Positions 50,878-61,318 are shown, counted from the stretch's first letter. The stretch: 64,000 bases of DNA from Clostridium sp. CX1 (GCF_025398335.1 NZ_JAODOO010000005.1:216779-280778); one strand, 5' to 3'. Notes: generated by a model not told the origin, from the sequence alone. Translations and numbers: made by a program.

Positions 50878-51564
50878 CTAAAAATTTTCAATTATCTTCT
50901 CAGCTATATAAATATCCCCTGGTGTGGTGATTTTTATATTATCATAACTTCCTTCGTATAGGTATGCCTTATTACCATATAACTCAGCTACTGATGTATC
51001 ATCTGTAACATTAATATTACTCTGTGACAATTTGCTATGGCAATCAAAAATTAGACTATACTTGAAACATTGCGGTGTTTGTACAGAGAACAACTTGTTC
51101 CTATCAGGAGTTTTATATGAAAATCCATTTTCATCTCTAATTTTTATTGTATCTTTAGGAACTACACCACAAGCACAGGCACCGTACAATTTAGCATTTT
51201 CTATGCCATCTCTTATAATCCTTTCAGTTACAAAAGGTCTTGCCCCATCATGAATTAATACAATTTCACAATCCTGCAATTCCTTTAAGCCATTATATAC
51301 CGAGTTATATCTTTCCTCTCCACCGGCAACAACCTTTAATACCTTCTCTATTTTATATCTTTCCACTATTTCTTTTCTACAATATTCTATCTCATCTTTT
51401 GCACATACAACAACTATTCCGTCTATAAGTTTACTCTTAGAAAATGTATTTAGCGAGTAGTATAAAACAGGATTATTATTTATGTTTAGGAACTGTTTAT
51501 TTACATTAGCCCCCATTCTTTTTCCTTTACCCGCTGCTACGATAATTGCATAATTTTTTCCCAT
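50878..51564 (-). CDS. ispD: 2-C-methyl-D-erythritol 4-phosphate cytidylyltransferase
   Basis: The protein is 228 residues from the ATG at 51564 ([18 protein letters not shown]), behind AGAGGAAG. The longer frame starts nine codons upstream inside the yacL-like gene. The nucleotide-binding AAGKGKRMG and [10 protein letters not shown] and the [10 protein letters not shown] motif are diagnostic. It forms CDP-methylerythritol in the non-mevalonate isoprenoid pathway. It follows the PIN/TRAM gene with a 1-nt gap. Confidence 0.95.
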   Translation of the reverse strand: MGKNYAIIVAAGKGKRMGANVNKQFLNINNNPVLYYSLNTFSKSKLIDGIVVVCAKDEIEYCRKEIVERYKIEKVLKVVAGGEERYNSVYNGLKELQDCEIVLIHDGARPFVTERIIRDGIENAKLYGACACGVVPKDTIKIRDENGFSYKTPDRNKLFSVQTPQCFKYSLIFDCHSKLSQSNINVTDDTSVAELYGNKAYLYEGSYDNIKITTPGDIYIAEKIIENF

Positions 51565-51565
51565 A

Positions 51566-52669
51566 TTAAACTTCCTCTTTCTGCTTTGCAAAAATCATCC
51601 TGCCGGCTGCTGTTTGAAGTACTGACGTAACAATAACATCCTTAATCTCTCCAATATGCTTTCTGCCGCCTTCTACAACTATCATAGTTCCATCATCAAG
51701 GTATGCAACTCCTTGGCCTGACTCTTTACCATCCTTAATTATCTGTATTCTCATCTCTTCACCTGGAAGCACTACAGGTTTAACTGCATTAGCAAGTTCA
51801 TTTATATTTAGAACAGGTACTCTTTGAAATTCTGCAACCTTATTTAAATTGTAATCATTAGTCACAACTTTACCATTTAAGACTTGAGCAAGTTTTAATA
51901 GTTTGCTGTCCACTTCTGATATTTCTGGAAAGTCCTTCTCATATATCTGAACTTCTACATTTAATTCGTTCTGTATCTTGTTTAAAATATCTAAACCTCT
52001 TCTACCTCTATTTCTTTTTAATCCATCAGAAGAATCTGCTATGTGTCGTAATTCTTCTAATACAAAGTTAGGTATTATTAAAGTTCCTTCTACAAATCCA
52101 GTTTGGCATATGTCAAATATTCTTCCATCTATTATTACAGATGTATCTAATATCTTTGGATACCCCTTATACTCTGCTTTAGCTTTCTTATCCTTACTGG
52201 AACCCGCCTTTTTAATGCTTATATTAGAAAATAAAGCTATTAGTTCTTCTCTCTTTCTTATAGCTATGTTTCCACCTAATGCTGCCATTACTACTGCTAC
52301 AACTACGGCCAAAACAGCCCCTATTATAGGTATTCGAGCTAGTAAATCAACAAATAGTGCTGCGATTGCAAGTCCAATGATACTTCCTAAAGTACCAAAC
52401 AAAATTTCAGTTGCAGATAGCTTTTGGATATTCTTTTCGATATAGTCCATAATTTTCATAATAACTGCATTAATCCAGGGCGAGATTAAAAATAATATAA
52501 TTCCAAAAAATACAGTTGATAAAATTAAAAATAATACCGTTTTTATAGGACTAGTACTGATATATCCTAAGTTTGTAAAATATTTAGTATGAATTATTTC
52601 ATCACCTACTAAATAGCCTAATAATAGGCCTATTATTGTAAAAAGCCCCCTCAATATTTTTTTTAACAA
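51566..52669 (-). CDS. YacL-like membrane PIN/TRAM-domain protein
   Basis: The protein is 367 residues from TTG 52669 ([19 protein letters not shown]), eight bases after a perfect AGGAGGTGATAC; an upstream ATG frame would run through that site. Four N-terminal hydrophobic spans (to about residue 140) precede a PIN nuclease-like domain ([18 protein letters not shown] with the acidic residues; [14 protein letters not shown]) and a C-terminal TRAM domain ([24 protein letters not shown]). RNA binding or cleavage at the membrane is inferred. It lies beside ispD and carD, as in Bacillus. Confidence 0.9.
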   Translation of the reverse strand: MLKKILRGLFTIIGLLLGYLVGDEIIHTKYFTNLGYISTSPIKTVLFLILSTVFFGIILFLISPWINAVIMKIMDYIEKNIQKLSATEILFGTLGSIIGLAIAALFVDLLARIPIIGAVLAVVVAVVMAALGGNIAIRKREELIALFSNISIKKAGSSKDKKAKAEYKGYPKILDTSVIIDGRIFDICQTGFVEGTLIIPNFVLEELRHIADSSDGLKRNRGRRGLDILNKIQNELNVEVQIYEKDFPEISEVDSKLLKLAQVLNGKVVTNDYNLNKVAEFQRVPVLNINELANAVKPVVLPGEEMRIQIIKDGKESGQGVAYLDDGTMIVVEGGRKHIGEIKDVIVTSVLQTAAGRMIFAKQKEEV

Positions 52670-52785
52670 TAGTATCACCTCCTCTTTAATTGTTAACAAA
52701 TTTTGCATTTTTAAATCCTGTTAATATCTAATATATATTAATAATCTATTTTTTTCAATAAAACTTAGTTTATTTAATAAATTGT

Positions 52786-53256
52786 TCACCTTACATTTCT
52801 TATTTTACTCAAAGCATCTTCCATAGAAATATCAAATATTAACATAATTTCACTAGCTAGCATAATTTCAGCCTTGTATAGTATTTTTCTTTCTCCTGGA
52901 GGCAAGTTCCCCATAAGTTTCAGATAATATAAATCTCTTATAACCTCACATATTTTTATAGTATTGCCACTTTTTATTTTATCATTATTGTTTCGATATC
53001 TCTTACCCCACTTTTTTTCAATTTCATTTGGATTGTTTTTTATTATATTTAATGCTTCTTCCATTTCTTCCTTAGTAATAACAGATCTTACTTCATATTC
53101 TCGTATATTATCTTCAGGCATATATAGATTTATATTATTAAGTAATAAGCAAATGCTTATATACTTTCTACTTTTATCATATTCATTATCTTCTACTTCT
53201 GACATAATGCCAGCACCATATTTTGGTACAAAGACTTTTGGTCCATTATTTGGCAT
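52786..53256 (-). CDS. CarD/CdnL-like transcriptional regulator
   Basis: The protein is 156 residues from the ATG at 53256 (MPNNGPKVFVPKYGAGIM), six bases after AGGGGG. The N-terminal Tudor-like domain (VFVPKYGAGIMSEVED, about 7-60) binds RNA polymerase beta in this family. The helical C-terminus (KICEVIRDLYYLK, about 100-150) binds the promoter fork. The beginning is more diverged than the usual KGDKVVYPMHG, so the match is clear but not strong. Confidence 0.8.
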   Translation of the reverse strand: MPNNGPKVFVPKYGAGIMSEVEDNEYDKSRKYISICLLLNNINLYMPEDNIREYEVRSVITKEEMEEALNIIKNNPNEIEKKWGKRYRNNNDKIKSGNTIKICEVIRDLYYLKLMGNLPPGERKILYKAEIMLASEIMLIFDISMEDALSKIRNVR

Positions 53257-53328
53257 GCTAATCCCCCTATTCATATAATCGTTCTTGATTTATTATATAG
53301 AAGGAAAGTAAAATTCGTACTATATTTA

Positions 53329-53358
53329 TTGACAAAATTGTCTGAAAAAAACTATAAT
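53329..53358 (+). promoter_or_regulatory. Promoter of the plus-strand gene
   Basis: Perfect -35 TTGACA (53329-53334), 18-nt spacer and perfect -10 TATAAT (53353-53358), with the start near 53365, about 38 nt before the ATG. It is the only clear plus-strand promoter with a gene behind it in the window. Confidence 0.75.
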
Positions 53359-53402
53359 TAATCTGTAGATGTTAACTTAATCTATGTAAGGAGTTGAACC
53401 TG

Positions 53403-53807
53403 ATGAAAGATGTAATTTTTGATGATTTTCAAAATGCAGTAGATGACTCTCTAATTAGACATAAAAGTATTTTAGATATAATGACAAAACTTCAGGAGTC
53501 AAATGGGAGAGTAAATAGGGCAGTTGCAAAGTCAATTACAAACTGTGGCTGTGTCCAAGTAAATGGTAAAAAACAACATTTCCCAGAGGATGATGATGCT
53601 ATAAATATAGAGTCATTAAAGGATTCCTTTACAACCCACATTGATGGTAAACTATGTGATAATTGTAGAGATGTGATTGAAAGAGAACTTGGAAATAATC
53701 TTTTCTATTTAGCTTCTCTTTGTAACACTTTAGATTTAAATCTATATGATGTACTCCTTAAAGAATATGACAAAATAAATACATTAGGTAAATATTCCTT
53801 TAGATAA
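53403..53807 (+). CDS. Conserved clostridial protein with cysteine pairs, MazG-like C-terminus
   Basis: The protein is 134 residues from the ATG at 53403 (MKDVIFDDFQNAVDDSLIRH), nine bases after AAGGAG; a TTG at 53394 is too close to it. NCGC at about 48-51 and CDNC at about 85-88 could form a metal or redox site. The end (ERELGNNLFYLASLCNTLDL) resembles the last helices of MazG-type pyrophosphohydrolases, but the EExxE metal motif is not evident. I do not know its function. It is the only plus-strand gene, inserted between carD and disA, with its own promoter and shared terminator. Confidence 0.88.
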   Translation: MKDVIFDDFQNAVDDSLIRHKSILDIMTKLQESNGRVNRAVAKSITNCGCVQVNGKKQHFPEDDDAINIESLKDSFTTHIDGKLCDNCRDVIERELGNNLFYLASLCNTLDLNLYDVLLKEYDKINTLGKYSFR

Positions 53808-53810
53808 AAA

Positions 53811-53846
53811 TTAGCACAAAATAATGGTTACATTATTTTGTGCTAA
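53811..53846. terminator. Bidirectional terminator between the plus-strand gene and disA
   Basis: TTAGCACAAAATAATG and its complement form a 16-bp stem with a GTTA loop. It lies directly between two convergent genes and overlaps the disA stop region. Confidence 0.88.
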
Positions 53847-54906
53847 AATTATTATCTATCATAATCTGTTCCCTTAATCTTCTAAGTCCATTTTTTATAG
53901 CCCTAGCTCTCGCTTCACCTATGCCTTCAACTTTATCTAACTGTTCGTAAGATGCTTCCATTACGCCCTTAAGTTCTTTAAAGTTTCTAACTAAATTTTC
54001 TATTACATTTGTAGGTATTCTTGGGATTTTATTTAGCATCCTATATCCTCTTGGCGATATAAGCGTATCAACTAATGGTACTCCCGCATACCCCAAAAAC
54101 TTTGAAATGAAATCTAAGTTTAGCAACTCTTCAGATCCCATAGTCTGCATTTGTTTGTATATATCATTATAATCCATATCATTCTGACAATAATCTCTTA
54201 TTAGCAATATTCCATCCTGCTCAACACTTTTTACCAGTTCATTAAGCTGCATAGAGATAAGTCTACCTTCATTACCTAATTCACATGTATATCTTTCAAT
54301 TTCTGATACTATTCTCATTACCATCTCGGTTCTTTGGATTCCAGTTACAACATCAAATAAAGTTACTAGATCCTGAAATTCTAGTATGTTTAAGTTGCTT
54401 ACTACTCTATCTAATACCGCTACATACTTCTCTAAAGTTTGTAGTGCCTGATTTGCTCTTCCAAGTATTACACTACTATCTCTTAATACGTATTTTATAC
54501 TGCCTTTATATACCGTTATTATATGTCTTCTTTGAGAAATAGCTACCACTATCGCCCCTGTCTGTTTGGCTACCCTATCTGCTGTTCTATGTCTAGTGCC
54601 AGTTTCAAAAGTAGGAATGCTAGAGTCCGGGATCAGCTGGGCATTAGCATAAATAATCCTCTTTAAATCGCTACTTAGTACTATTGAGCCATCCATCTTA
54701 GCAAGTTCGTAAACATAGGAAGGACTATATTCAGAATTAATAGTAAATCCTCCATCAACTATCTTTAATATCTGTTCATTGTCCCCTAATACAAGTAGAC
54801 CTCCTGTTTTGGCTCTTAATATATTTTCGAGTCCATCTCTAAGCTGAGTGCCTGGAGCCATCAACTTAAGTATATTCATAAGTTCTTTATCTTTTTCTAA
54901 TCTCAA
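53833..54906 (-). CDS. disA: DNA integrity scanning diadenylate cyclase DisA
   Basis: The protein is 357 residues from TTG 54906 ([15 protein letters not shown]), eight bases after AGGG; a GTG three codons upstream overlaps that site. The DAC domain has the DGS-type (KMDGSIVLS) and RHR ([22 protein letters not shown]) motifs for c-di-AMP synthesis. A helical linker leads to the C-terminal HhH DNA-binding region ([19 protein letters not shown]). DisA checks DNA integrity before sporulation. It follows radA, as in most Firmicutes. Confidence 0.95.
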   Translation of the reverse strand: MRLEKDKELMNILKLMAPGTQLRDGLENILRAKTGGLLVLGDNEQILKIVDGGFTINSEYSPSYVYELAKMDGSIVLSSDLKRIIYANAQLIPDSSIPTFETGTRHRTADRVAKQTGAIVVAISQRRHIITVYKGSIKYVLRDSSVILGRANQALQTLEKYVAVLDRVVSNLNILEFQDLVTLFDVVTGIQRTEMVMRIVSEIERYTCELGNEGRLISMQLNELVKSVEQDGILLIRDYCQNDMDYNDIYKQMQTMGSEELLNLDFISKFLGYAGVPLVDTLISPRGYRMLNKIPRIPTNVIENLVRNFKELKGVMEASYEQLDKVEGIGEARARAIKNGLRRLREQIMIDNNFSTK

Positions 54907-54921
54907 AATAATCACCCTATA

Positions 54922-56277
54922 CTAAAAAACTTTGTTTACCGCTTCCTTTAGCGAAGATACCGCAATTATGTTTATATCTTTATTTTTTATTTTTTCCTTA
55001 TTTCTGAAAGGTATTATTATATTTTTAAATCCCATTTTTTCTGCTTCATTTACAAGCCTATCACAAAAAGCTACAGGTCTTACCTCTCCAGTAAGTCCAA
55101 TTTCTCCCACTACCAATAGTTTTTCTAAACTTATCTCTTTAGATTTTATACTAGAAACAAGTGCTAAAGCAACCCCTAAGTCCCCAAAAGTCCCTCCAAT
55201 ATTAAGCCCACCTACTACATTTACGTATACATCACAATTATAAAAAGGAACTCTTAACTTTTTTTCCAACACTGCTAAAATTAGATTTAGCCTTGAACTC
55301 TCTACTCCAATAGTAGTACGCCTTGGCATAACAGCCTTAGTTTCACTAACTAGGGCTTGTATTTCCACTAAAATTGGTCTAGTTCCTTCCATTATTCCTA
55401 TAACTAAAGACCCCTCTTTTTGAAATCCTGCTTCCTCTAAAAAAACAGCGGATGGGTTTGGTACTTCCTCCAATCCACTCTCCCTCATCTCAAAAACACC
55501 AATCTCACTCGTTGTACCAAAACGATTTTTTATAGTTCTTAGAACTCTAAATTCTTCAGTTCTTTCACCTTCAAAGGATAGTACGGTATCTACCATGTGC
55601 TCAAGTACCCTAGGCCCCGCAAGTTCACCCTGCTTAGTAACATGTGCTACTATAAAGAATGATACATTTTTACTTTTCCCCATACGCATAATATCGTTAG
55701 CACTTTCACGAACTTGAGACACACTTCCTGGTGCCGAAGAGATAGATTGTTTGAAAAGTGTTTGTATAGAGTCAATTATTACAAATACCGGTTGAATACT
55801 CTCAATATGTTCTTCTATTTTATCCAAATTAGTCTCGGAAACTATATACAAATTTTCAGATATAACCTCTAGCCTATCCCCTCTCATTTTTATTTGTTCT
55901 TCTGATTCTTCTCCAGAAATATATAATATCTTTCCATATCTTTTAGCAATATTATTAGCAGTTTGCAGAAGCAACGTGGATTTTCCTATACCTGGTGCTC
56001 CAGATATTAGCGTAAGTGATCCCTTTACTATTCCTCCTCCCAATACTCTATTTAACTCAATTATTCCTGTATCAAATCTATCATATTCACTAGATTTTAT
56101 ATTTACTATACTTTTCGGTTCACTATTTGAACTTATAGATATTCTTGATGAATTACTTTCAACTTTCACTTCTTCAACTAAACTATTCCATGTATTACAG
56201 CTGGGGCATTTTCCAAGCCACTTTAACGATTCATATCCACACTCTTGACATACAAAAGTGGTTTTATTCTTCGCCAT
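54922..56277 (-). CDS. radA: DNA repair protein RadA
   Basis: The protein is 451 residues from the ATG at 56277 (MAKNKTTFVCQECGYES). The zinc finger is CQEC...CPSC (about 10-30), followed by the RecA-like ATPase with Walker A GAPGIGKST, the KNRFG motif and a C-terminal Lon-protease-like domain (VNVVGGLNIGGTFGDLGVALAL-type). It is a branch-migrating helicase in recombination. GGGAGGTGG lies before the ATG. It sits between clpC and disA. Confidence 0.96.
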   Translation of the reverse strand: MAKNKTTFVCQECGYESLKWLGKCPSCNTWNSLVEEVKVESNSSRISISSNSEPKSIVNIKSSEYDRFDTGIIELNRVLGGGIVKGSLTLISGAPGIGKSTLLLQTANNIAKRYGKILYISGEESEEQIKMRGDRLEVISENLYIVSETNLDKIEEHIESIQPVFVIIDSIQTLFKQSISSAPGSVSQVRESANDIMRMGKSKNVSFFIVAHVTKQGELAGPRVLEHMVDTVLSFEGERTEEFRVLRTIKNRFGTTSEIGVFEMRESGLEEVPNPSAVFLEEAGFQKEGSLVIGIMEGTRPILVEIQALVSETKAVMPRRTTIGVESSRLNLILAVLEKKLRVPFYNCDVYVNVVGGLNIGGTFGDLGVALALVSSIKSKEISLEKLLVVGEIGLTGEVRPVAFCDRLVNEAEKMGFKNIIIPFRNKEKIKNKDINIIAVSSLKEAVNKVF

Positions 56278-56364
56278 TAAAACCACCTCCCTCTATACAA
56301 AATATAATTATACAGTATTATAGTAATATGGTGTTAATAATAATTAAAAATTTTTAAAAATAAA

Positions 56365-56395
56365 ACAATGTATAAACATATACAATTTATACATT
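56365..56395 (-). terminator. Terminator of the ctsR-clpC operon
   Basis: CAATGTATAAA and TTTATACATTG (11-bp stem, 9-nt loop), followed on the minus strand by TTTTATTTTT. It lies about 27 nt after the clpC stop. Confidence 0.85.
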
Positions 56396-56421
56396 GCTTT
56401 ATCAAAATAAATAATTTCATT

Positions 56422-58860
56422 CTAATGAGCCTTATTAAATACCAGCTCATTATTCTCTACACTGACTGTTACTTTATTCCCCTTCTTAACATTTCCTCTT
56501 AACATTTCCTCTGAGAGTTTATCTTCTACTACCTTTGTAATCGCTCTTCTTAAAGGTCTTGCACCATAGGTTATATCATAGCCTTCCTTGGCAAGCAATT
56601 CTTCTGCTTCATCGGTAAACTCAATTTCTATATTCTGATCTTTTAACCTCTCTGACACAGAACCTAACATTAATCTAACTATATGTCTCAAGTCCTCTTG
56701 TTGAAGCTGGTGGAATACAATTATATCATCTATTCTATTTAAAAATTCTGGTCTAAATGAACGCTTTAACTCATCCATTACATTGTCCTTCATTTTTTCA
56801 TATTCATTCTGCTTTTCATCATCGCTGTCTAAAGCAAAGCCCATAGACTTTTGCTTTCTAATAGTGGAAGCACCTACATTAGACGTCATTATTATTATAG
56901 TGTTTCTAAAGTCTACAGTTTTACCTTTACCATCAGTAAGTCTTCCATCTTCAAGAATTTGAAGTAAAATATTAAAAACCTCTGGATGTGCTTTTTCTAT
57001 TTCATCAAACAGTACAACAGAATAAGGATTTCTTCTAACTTTTTCTGTTAGCTGTCCTCCCTCATCATACCCTACATATCCTGGAGGTGAACCTATGAGT
57101 CTTGATACTGTGTGTTTTTCCATGTACTCTGACATATCAATTCTTATCATATTACTTTCGTCACCAAACATTGCTTCAGCTAATGCCTTCGATAACTCAG
57201 TCTTTCCTACACCTGTTGGTCCTAGGAATATAAATGAACCAATTGGTCTTTTAGGATCCTTAAGTCCTACCCTTGCTCTCCTTACAGCTCGTGATATAGA
57301 CTTTACAGCTTCGCCCTGTCCTATTACTCTTTTATGAAGTATTTCTTCAAGTTTCAATAATCTTTCAGATTCTTTTTCAGTTAGCTTTTCTATAGGTATA
57401 TTAGTCCACTTTGATACAACTGCAGCTATCTGAGGTTCTGATACAGTAAGGGTTGAAACTTCCTTTTGAGTCTTCCAGTTATTTTTCAATCCCTCTAATC
57501 TATCCTTTATTTCTTTTTCTCTATCCCTTAGCCTTGCAGCCTTTTCGAAATCTTGAACTCTTATAGAATCTTCTTTTTCCTTAGTAATCTTTTCAAGTTC
57601 TCCTTCTAACTCCTTTAAATCTGGTGGAGTAGTTAAGCTCTCGATTCTAACCTTTGCAGCTGCCTCATCAATTAAGTCTATTGCTTTATCTGGAAGATGC
57701 CTGTCAGTTATATATCTATCAGATAAAACCACTGCAGCTTCAATGGCATCATCAGTAATTTTTACTCTATGATGAGCTTCATATTTATCTCTCAATCCTT
57801 TCAGTATAAGAACAGCTTCCTCTTTAGTAGGTTCTCCTACCATTATAGGCTGAAATCTTCTTTCTAGAGCTGCATCCTTTTCAATATGTTTCCTATACTC
57901 ATCTACAGTAGTAGCTCCTATACACTGTATCTCTCCCCTTGCTAGGGCTGGTTTTAAAATATTTGAGGCATCTATAGCTCCTTCTGCAGCTCCAGCACCT
58001 ATAAGAGTATGAATTTCATCTATAAATAAAATTACATTTCCAGCCTTTCGTAGCTCTTCCATAACCTTTTTTAATCTATCTTCAAATTCGCCTCTATACT
58101 TAGACCCCGCTATCATTGATGATAAATCTAATGTAACTACTCTTTTATCTTTTAGTAGTTCAGGTATGCTAGCAGAAACTATTTTTTGCGCAAGTCCCTC
58201 AGCTATAGCAGTCTTACCAACACCAGGATCTCCGATTAAACATGGATTATTTTTTGTTCTTCTTGATAGAATTTCAAGAACCCTTTGGGTTTCTTTATCT
58301 CTTCCTATAACTGGATCTAATTTTCCTTCCCTAGCCATTTCAGTCAAGTCCCTGCCAAATTGGTCTAAGGTAGGTGTTGGTTCTCCATTACCCTTATTGG
58401 TATCAACAGAATTTGTTGATTGTTCTCCTGATAATGCATCTACTAATTCTTTTCGGAGCTTGTTAAAGTCTGCTCCTAAGTTGTTAAGAATAGTAAAAGC
58501 TACTCCCTCTGCTTCTCTAATTAGGGCCAATAGTATATGCTCAGGACTTATATAATTATGATTTAAAGTTCTTGCCTCAAGCAGGCTCATTTCTAAAAGT
58601 CTTTTTGTTCTTGGAGTGAGGGGAATTTCCTTTTTATAAAGTTCCATATCTCCCTTTCCCTCATATTCCTCTACTAAATTCCTAACATTTTCAACAGTAA
58701 TAGTCATGCTATTTAACAATTTCTTAGCTATTCCATCTTCTCTTAAAACCCCAAGCAGAATATGCTCGGTTCCTACATATCCATGCTTAAGAGATTGTGC
58801 CTCCTCCTGAGCGTAAAAAAGAACTTTTTGTGCTCTTTCTGTAAATCTTCCAAACATCAT
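56422..58860 (-). CDS. clpC: ATP-dependent Clp protease ATPase ClpC
   Basis: The 812-residue Hsp100 unfoldase has a ClpN double repeat (1-145; [25 protein letters not shown]), AAA1 with GDPGVGKT near 209, a middle UVR-type coiled coil (about 427-462), and AAA2 with GPTGVGKT near 546. A ClpP-binding loop lies after SMGFALD. It works with McsB, which phosphorylates arginines of substrates, and with ClpP. It is the last gene of the CtsR operon, 29 nt after mcsB. Confidence 0.97.
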   Translation of the reverse strand: MMFGRFTERAQKVLFYAQEEAQSLKHGYVGTEHILLGVLREDGIAKKLLNSMTITVENVRNLVEEYEGKGDMELYKKEIPLTPRTKRLLEMSLLEARTLNHNYISPEHILLALIREAEGVAFTILNNLGADFNKLRKELVDALSGEQSTNSVDTNKGNGEPTPTLDQFGRDLTEMAREGKLDPVIGRDKETQRVLEILSRRTKNNPCLIGDPGVGKTAIAEGLAQKIVSASIPELLKDKRVVTLDLSSMIAGSKYRGEFEDRLKKVMEELRKAGNVILFIDEIHTLIGAGAAEGAIDASNILKPALARGEIQCIGATTVDEYRKHIEKDAALERRFQPIMVGEPTKEEAVLILKGLRDKYEAHHRVKITDDAIEAAVVLSDRYITDRHLPDKAIDLIDEAAAKVRIESLTTPPDLKELEGELEKITKEKEDSIRVQDFEKAARLRDREKEIKDRLEGLKNNWKTQKEVSTLTVSEPQIAAVVSKWTNIPIEKLTEKESERLLKLEEILHKRVIGQGEAVKSISRAVRRARVGLKDPKRPIGSFIFLGPTGVGKTELSKALAEAMFGDESNMIRIDMSEYMEKHTVSRLIGSPPGYVGYDEGGQLTEKVRRNPYSVVLFDEIEKAHPEVFNILLQILEDGRLTDGKGKTVDFRNTIIIMTSNVGASTIRKQKSMGFALDSDDEKQNEYEKMKDNVMDELKRSFRPEFLNRIDDIIVFHQLQQEDLRHIVRLMLGSVSERLKDQNIEIEFTDEAEELLAKEGYDITYGARPLRRAITKVVEDKLSEEMLRGNVKKGNKVTVSVENNELVFNKAH

Positions 58861-58889
58861 AAATAATTCACCAACCTCACCTTATTATA

Positions 58890-59918
58890 TTACTTTTCTA
58901 CTAATCTTTCTCTAATCAATTTAGCTCTACTAAGATCTCTTTCTTTACTAGATAGCTTTTTATCATAGAGCTGCTGTATAACTGCATTTTGAGTATCTAC
59001 TAAAAGATTGTTTAGCACTACTTTACTTACATCTTTAATTATTCCCATTTCTACACCTAATCTTACATCTGATAAAAGTTTTAAACATTCATCCGGATTT
59101 AAAAGCACCGCTGACTTTAATATTCCTAATGCTCTATAGATCCTATCCTCTGTTTCATATTTATATTTTCTTATAAGGTTTTCTCTTGATAAATTCTCCT
59201 CATTAATAATTTGACTTACAACTGCTTTCAAATTACTTATGATTTCTTCTTCACTTAATCCTAAAGTTATCTGATTGGATACCTGATAAATATTACCCCT
59301 TGCCTTTGAACCTTCTCCGTATAACCCTCGTACAGTCATACCAACTTGAGTAACTGCGTTTAACACTCCATTCATCTTGTTAGTTATAGTAAGGGATGGT
59401 AAATGAATCATTACCGATGCCCTAAGTCCTGTACCTATATTAGTAGGACAAGTTGTTAAGTATCCAAGGTTCTCATCGAAGGCATAGTCTAATTTTTCTT
59501 CTAAAAGGTTATCTATCTTTCCGCATAAGTCTTGTACTTCCTCTAAATCCAGTCCTGATGTTATACCTTGAATTCTGATATGATCCTCTTCATTTATCAT
59601 AATACTTACAGTTTCATTTTCATCTACAATAAATGCCGCTTTACTAGTATTATCTAAAAGATTTTTGCTTATAAGATGTTTGTCAAAAAACACTTCATTG
59701 TCAATAAAATCATTTTCCCATAAGCGAATGGTTTTAAACTTATCCTCTGTGTGAGAAGAAGTGTAGAAAGCATTTTCTACATCCTTTATTAGTTTTTTTC
59801 CACCTTCCTCATCCATCTTGTGAGGAAATGGTATTTTATTTAAATTTCTTGCTAACCTTATTCTGCTACTTAATACTAAATCATCATTTCTTCCCTGTGA
59901 TTTTATCCAATTTTCCAT
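58890..59918 (-). CDS. mcsB: Protein arginine kinase McsB
   Basis: The 342-residue phosphagen-kinase-like enzyme marks misfolded proteins and CtsR with phospho-arginine. SSRIRLARNLNKIPFP, INEEDHIRIQ (guanidino-side residues), TCPTNIGTGLRASVMIHLP (the catalytic Cys) and RGLYGEGSKA are conserved. It lies 10 nt after its activator mcsA. Confidence 0.97.
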   Translation of the reverse strand: MENWIKSQGRNDDLVLSSRIRLARNLNKIPFPHKMDEEGGKKLIKDVENAFYTSSHTEDKFKTIRLWENDFIDNEVFFDKHLISKNLLDNTSKAAFIVDENETVSIMINEEDHIRIQGITSGLDLEEVQDLCGKIDNLLEEKLDYAFDENLGYLTTCPTNIGTGLRASVMIHLPSLTITNKMNGVLNAVTQVGMTVRGLYGEGSKARGNIYQVSNQITLGLSEEEIISNLKAVVSQIINEENLSRENLIRKYKYETEDRIYRALGILKSAVLLNPDECLKLLSDVRLGVEMGIIKDVSKVVLNNLLVDTQNAVIQQLYDKKLSSKERDLSRAKLIRERLVEK

Positions 59919-59928
59919 ACTTAACCTC

Positions 59929-60447
59929 CTATTTTTCTTTCTCTTGCATTGACCTTATCTCATCTCTAATTTGTGCCGCTTTTTCATATTCTTCATTGGT
60001 TATTGCATTTTGGAGGTTTTCCTTTAACTCTATTAATTTTTTTCTCTTAATTATACTTTCTCCAGCCTTTCTAGGAAGTTTTCCTGTATGCTCCCAGTTT
60101 CCCTGTACTCTTCTAATAATAGGCTTTAAAGTTGATGCAAAGCTTTTGTAGCATTCACTACATCCTAATAACCCTGTCCTTTTAAACTCACTGTAAGTAT
60201 TGCCACAATTACTACATGAGATATCAAAGGTATTTTCAGTTTGGTTATTAGGACCTATATAATCCATTATTCCACTCAATATATTTTGAAATGTAAAAGG
60301 TGATGATAAGTCTATTTGACTACTGAAATTAAATTCACCTTTTTCCTTTGCACATTTCTCGCATAAACTAAATTCATGCTTAGTACCATTCACTATTTTA
60401 GTTATGTGAACATTAGCATCATTTTTCTTGCAAACCTCGCACAACAT
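59929..60447 (-). CDS. mcsA: McsA, activator of McsB
   Basis: The 172-residue protein has four zinc-type CxxC motifs (CEVC, CEKC, CSNC, CSEC) in its first 100 residues and a C-terminal UVR domain (LKENLQNAITNEEYEKAAQIRDEI-type). It binds and activates McsB kinase and senses heat or oxidation. It follows ctsR after 111 nt that hold a candidate promoter. Confidence 0.95.
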   Translation of the reverse strand: MLCEVCKKNDANVHITKIVNGTKHEFSLCEKCAKEKGEFNFSSQIDLSSPFTFQNILSGIMDYIGPNNQTENTFDISCSNCGNTYSEFKRTGLLGCSECYKSFASTLKPIIRRVQGNWEHTGKLPRKAGESIIKRKKLIELKENLQNAITNEEYEKAAQIRDEIRSMQEKEK

Positions 60448-60526
60448 TTTATCACTCCCATAAAATATAAAATAATATGTTTGAATTTAAATCGTCCGGT
60501 TTTAATGTAAATATTTTACATATAAT

Positions 60527-60554
60527 ATTATAACATAACTTTCAATTTGCTCAA
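60527..60554 (-). promoter_or_regulatory. Possible internal promoter before mcsA
   Basis: -35 TTGAGC (60549-60554), 16-nt spacer and a perfect -10 TATAAT (60527-60532) in the ctsR-mcsA gap. The -35 is weak and no CtsR box is next to it, so it could give CtsR-independent expression of mcsAB-clpC. Confidence 0.35.
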
Positions 60555-60558
60555 TAAT

Positions 60559-61023
60559 TTAAGCTTTATTCAGGACTACCATTACAATAGACTTCAAAAT
60601 ATCAGCTCTTAATTTATTTCTATTCTCTAAGGAGCTACTTAATGTTCTATCGTTTATAGCTGCCTTTGAAATATTAAATTCACCTTCACTAATAATTCCC
60701 GATTCTAATAATCCTTCTATTAACTTGACGCCAGTACTATAGGTTATACTATCTCCAATCTTCTCATTTAAAATCTCAACTAAAGACTTATTTTTATAAA
60801 ATTGAATCTGCTTTATTAAAATACATCCACCGCCGCCTCTTCTGCTTTCTATATAGTATCCCCTATCTACTGTAAATCTTGTTGTTAAAACATAGTTTAT
60901 CTGTGATGGGGCACATTTAAAATAATTAGCTAATTCGTTTCTGACAATTTGAAGCTGGTTTCCATCACTATTTTTTAACATTTCTTTTATAAATTCTTCT
61001 ATAACATCCGATAATCTTGTCAT
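60559..61023 (-). CDS. ctsR: Heat-shock repressor CtsR
   Basis: The 154-residue repressor has an N-terminal winged HTH (ADVIEEFIKEML-type; RNELANYFKCAPSQINYVL) and the glycine-rich wing SRRGGGGCILI, whose Arg is the McsB phosphorylation target. Heat moves the wing, releasing the operator. A CtsR box lies 18 nt upstream, so the operon is autoregulated. Confidence 0.96.
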   Translation of the reverse strand: MTRLSDVIEEFIKEMLKNSDGNQLQIVRNELANYFKCAPSQINYVLTTRFTVDRGYYIESRRGGGGCILIKQIQFYKNKSLVEILNEKIGDSITYSTGVKLIEGLLESGIISEGEFNISKAAINDRTLSSSLENRNKLRADILKSIVMVVLNKA

Positions 61024-61040
61024 TATAATACTCCCTCGAC

Positions 61041-61057
61041 TTTGACTTTCTTTGACC
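61041..61057 (-). promoter_or_regulatory. CtsR operator
   Basis: On the minus strand GGTCAAA-GAA-AGTCAAA, matching the CtsR heptad direct repeat with 3-nt spacer (A/GGTCAAA NAN A/GGTCAAA). It lies just downstream of the predicted -10, around +2 to +20, where repressor binding would block transcription. Confidence 0.88.
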
Positions 61058-61065
61058 TTTACTTA

Positions 61066-61094
61066 ATATTAATATTATTTTTTTATTTATTCAA
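61066..61094 (-). promoter_or_regulatory. Promoter of the ctsR operon
   Basis: -35 TTGAAT (61089-61094), 17-nt spacer and -10 TAATAT (61066-61071). It is placed so that the CtsR box covers the start site. Confidence 0.6.
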
Positions 61095-61286
61095 TCTTAA
61101 TAATACTTGAAATATAAACATTTATGAGTAAAAGATAAAATTACATAGTTCTATCTCCTAATTTCAAATGTTTTTTATCAAATCGATAGTTACTTATTAT
61201 TTTTTATCTACTAATAGCAGAGGTTTTAAACTTAATATATAAATTTAAAACCTCTTTATTTTTATATTTATCCATAATAAAAATGA
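61095..61286. other. Gap between ctsR and the 80-residue gene
   Basis: AT-rich with no credible open frame. It contains one orphan hairpin (61219-61255) facing the plus strand. Otherwise I see nothing. Confidence 0.4.
61219..61255 (+). terminator. Orphan plus-strand terminator-like hairpin
   Basis: AGAGGTTTTAAA and TTTAAAACCTCT (12-bp stem, 13-nt loop), followed on the plus strand by TTATTTTTATATTT. No plus-strand gene precedes it. A short non-coding transcript or antisense RNA is possible. Confidence 0.45.
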
Positions 61287-61312
61287 CTGCCTTATAATCT
61301 TGCTAAAGGCAG
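61287..61312 (-). terminator. Terminator after the 80-residue gene
   Basis: CTGCCTT and AAGGCAG (7-bp stem, 12-nt loop), followed by TCATTTTTATT on the minus strand, 6 nt after the stop codon. Confidence 0.65.
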
Positions 61313-61318
61313 CTATTA

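Noticed and set aside
50599..50900. T-box leader for cysS
   Set aside because: No T-box consensus or antiterminator arrangement is present on the minus strand, and the leader is too short.
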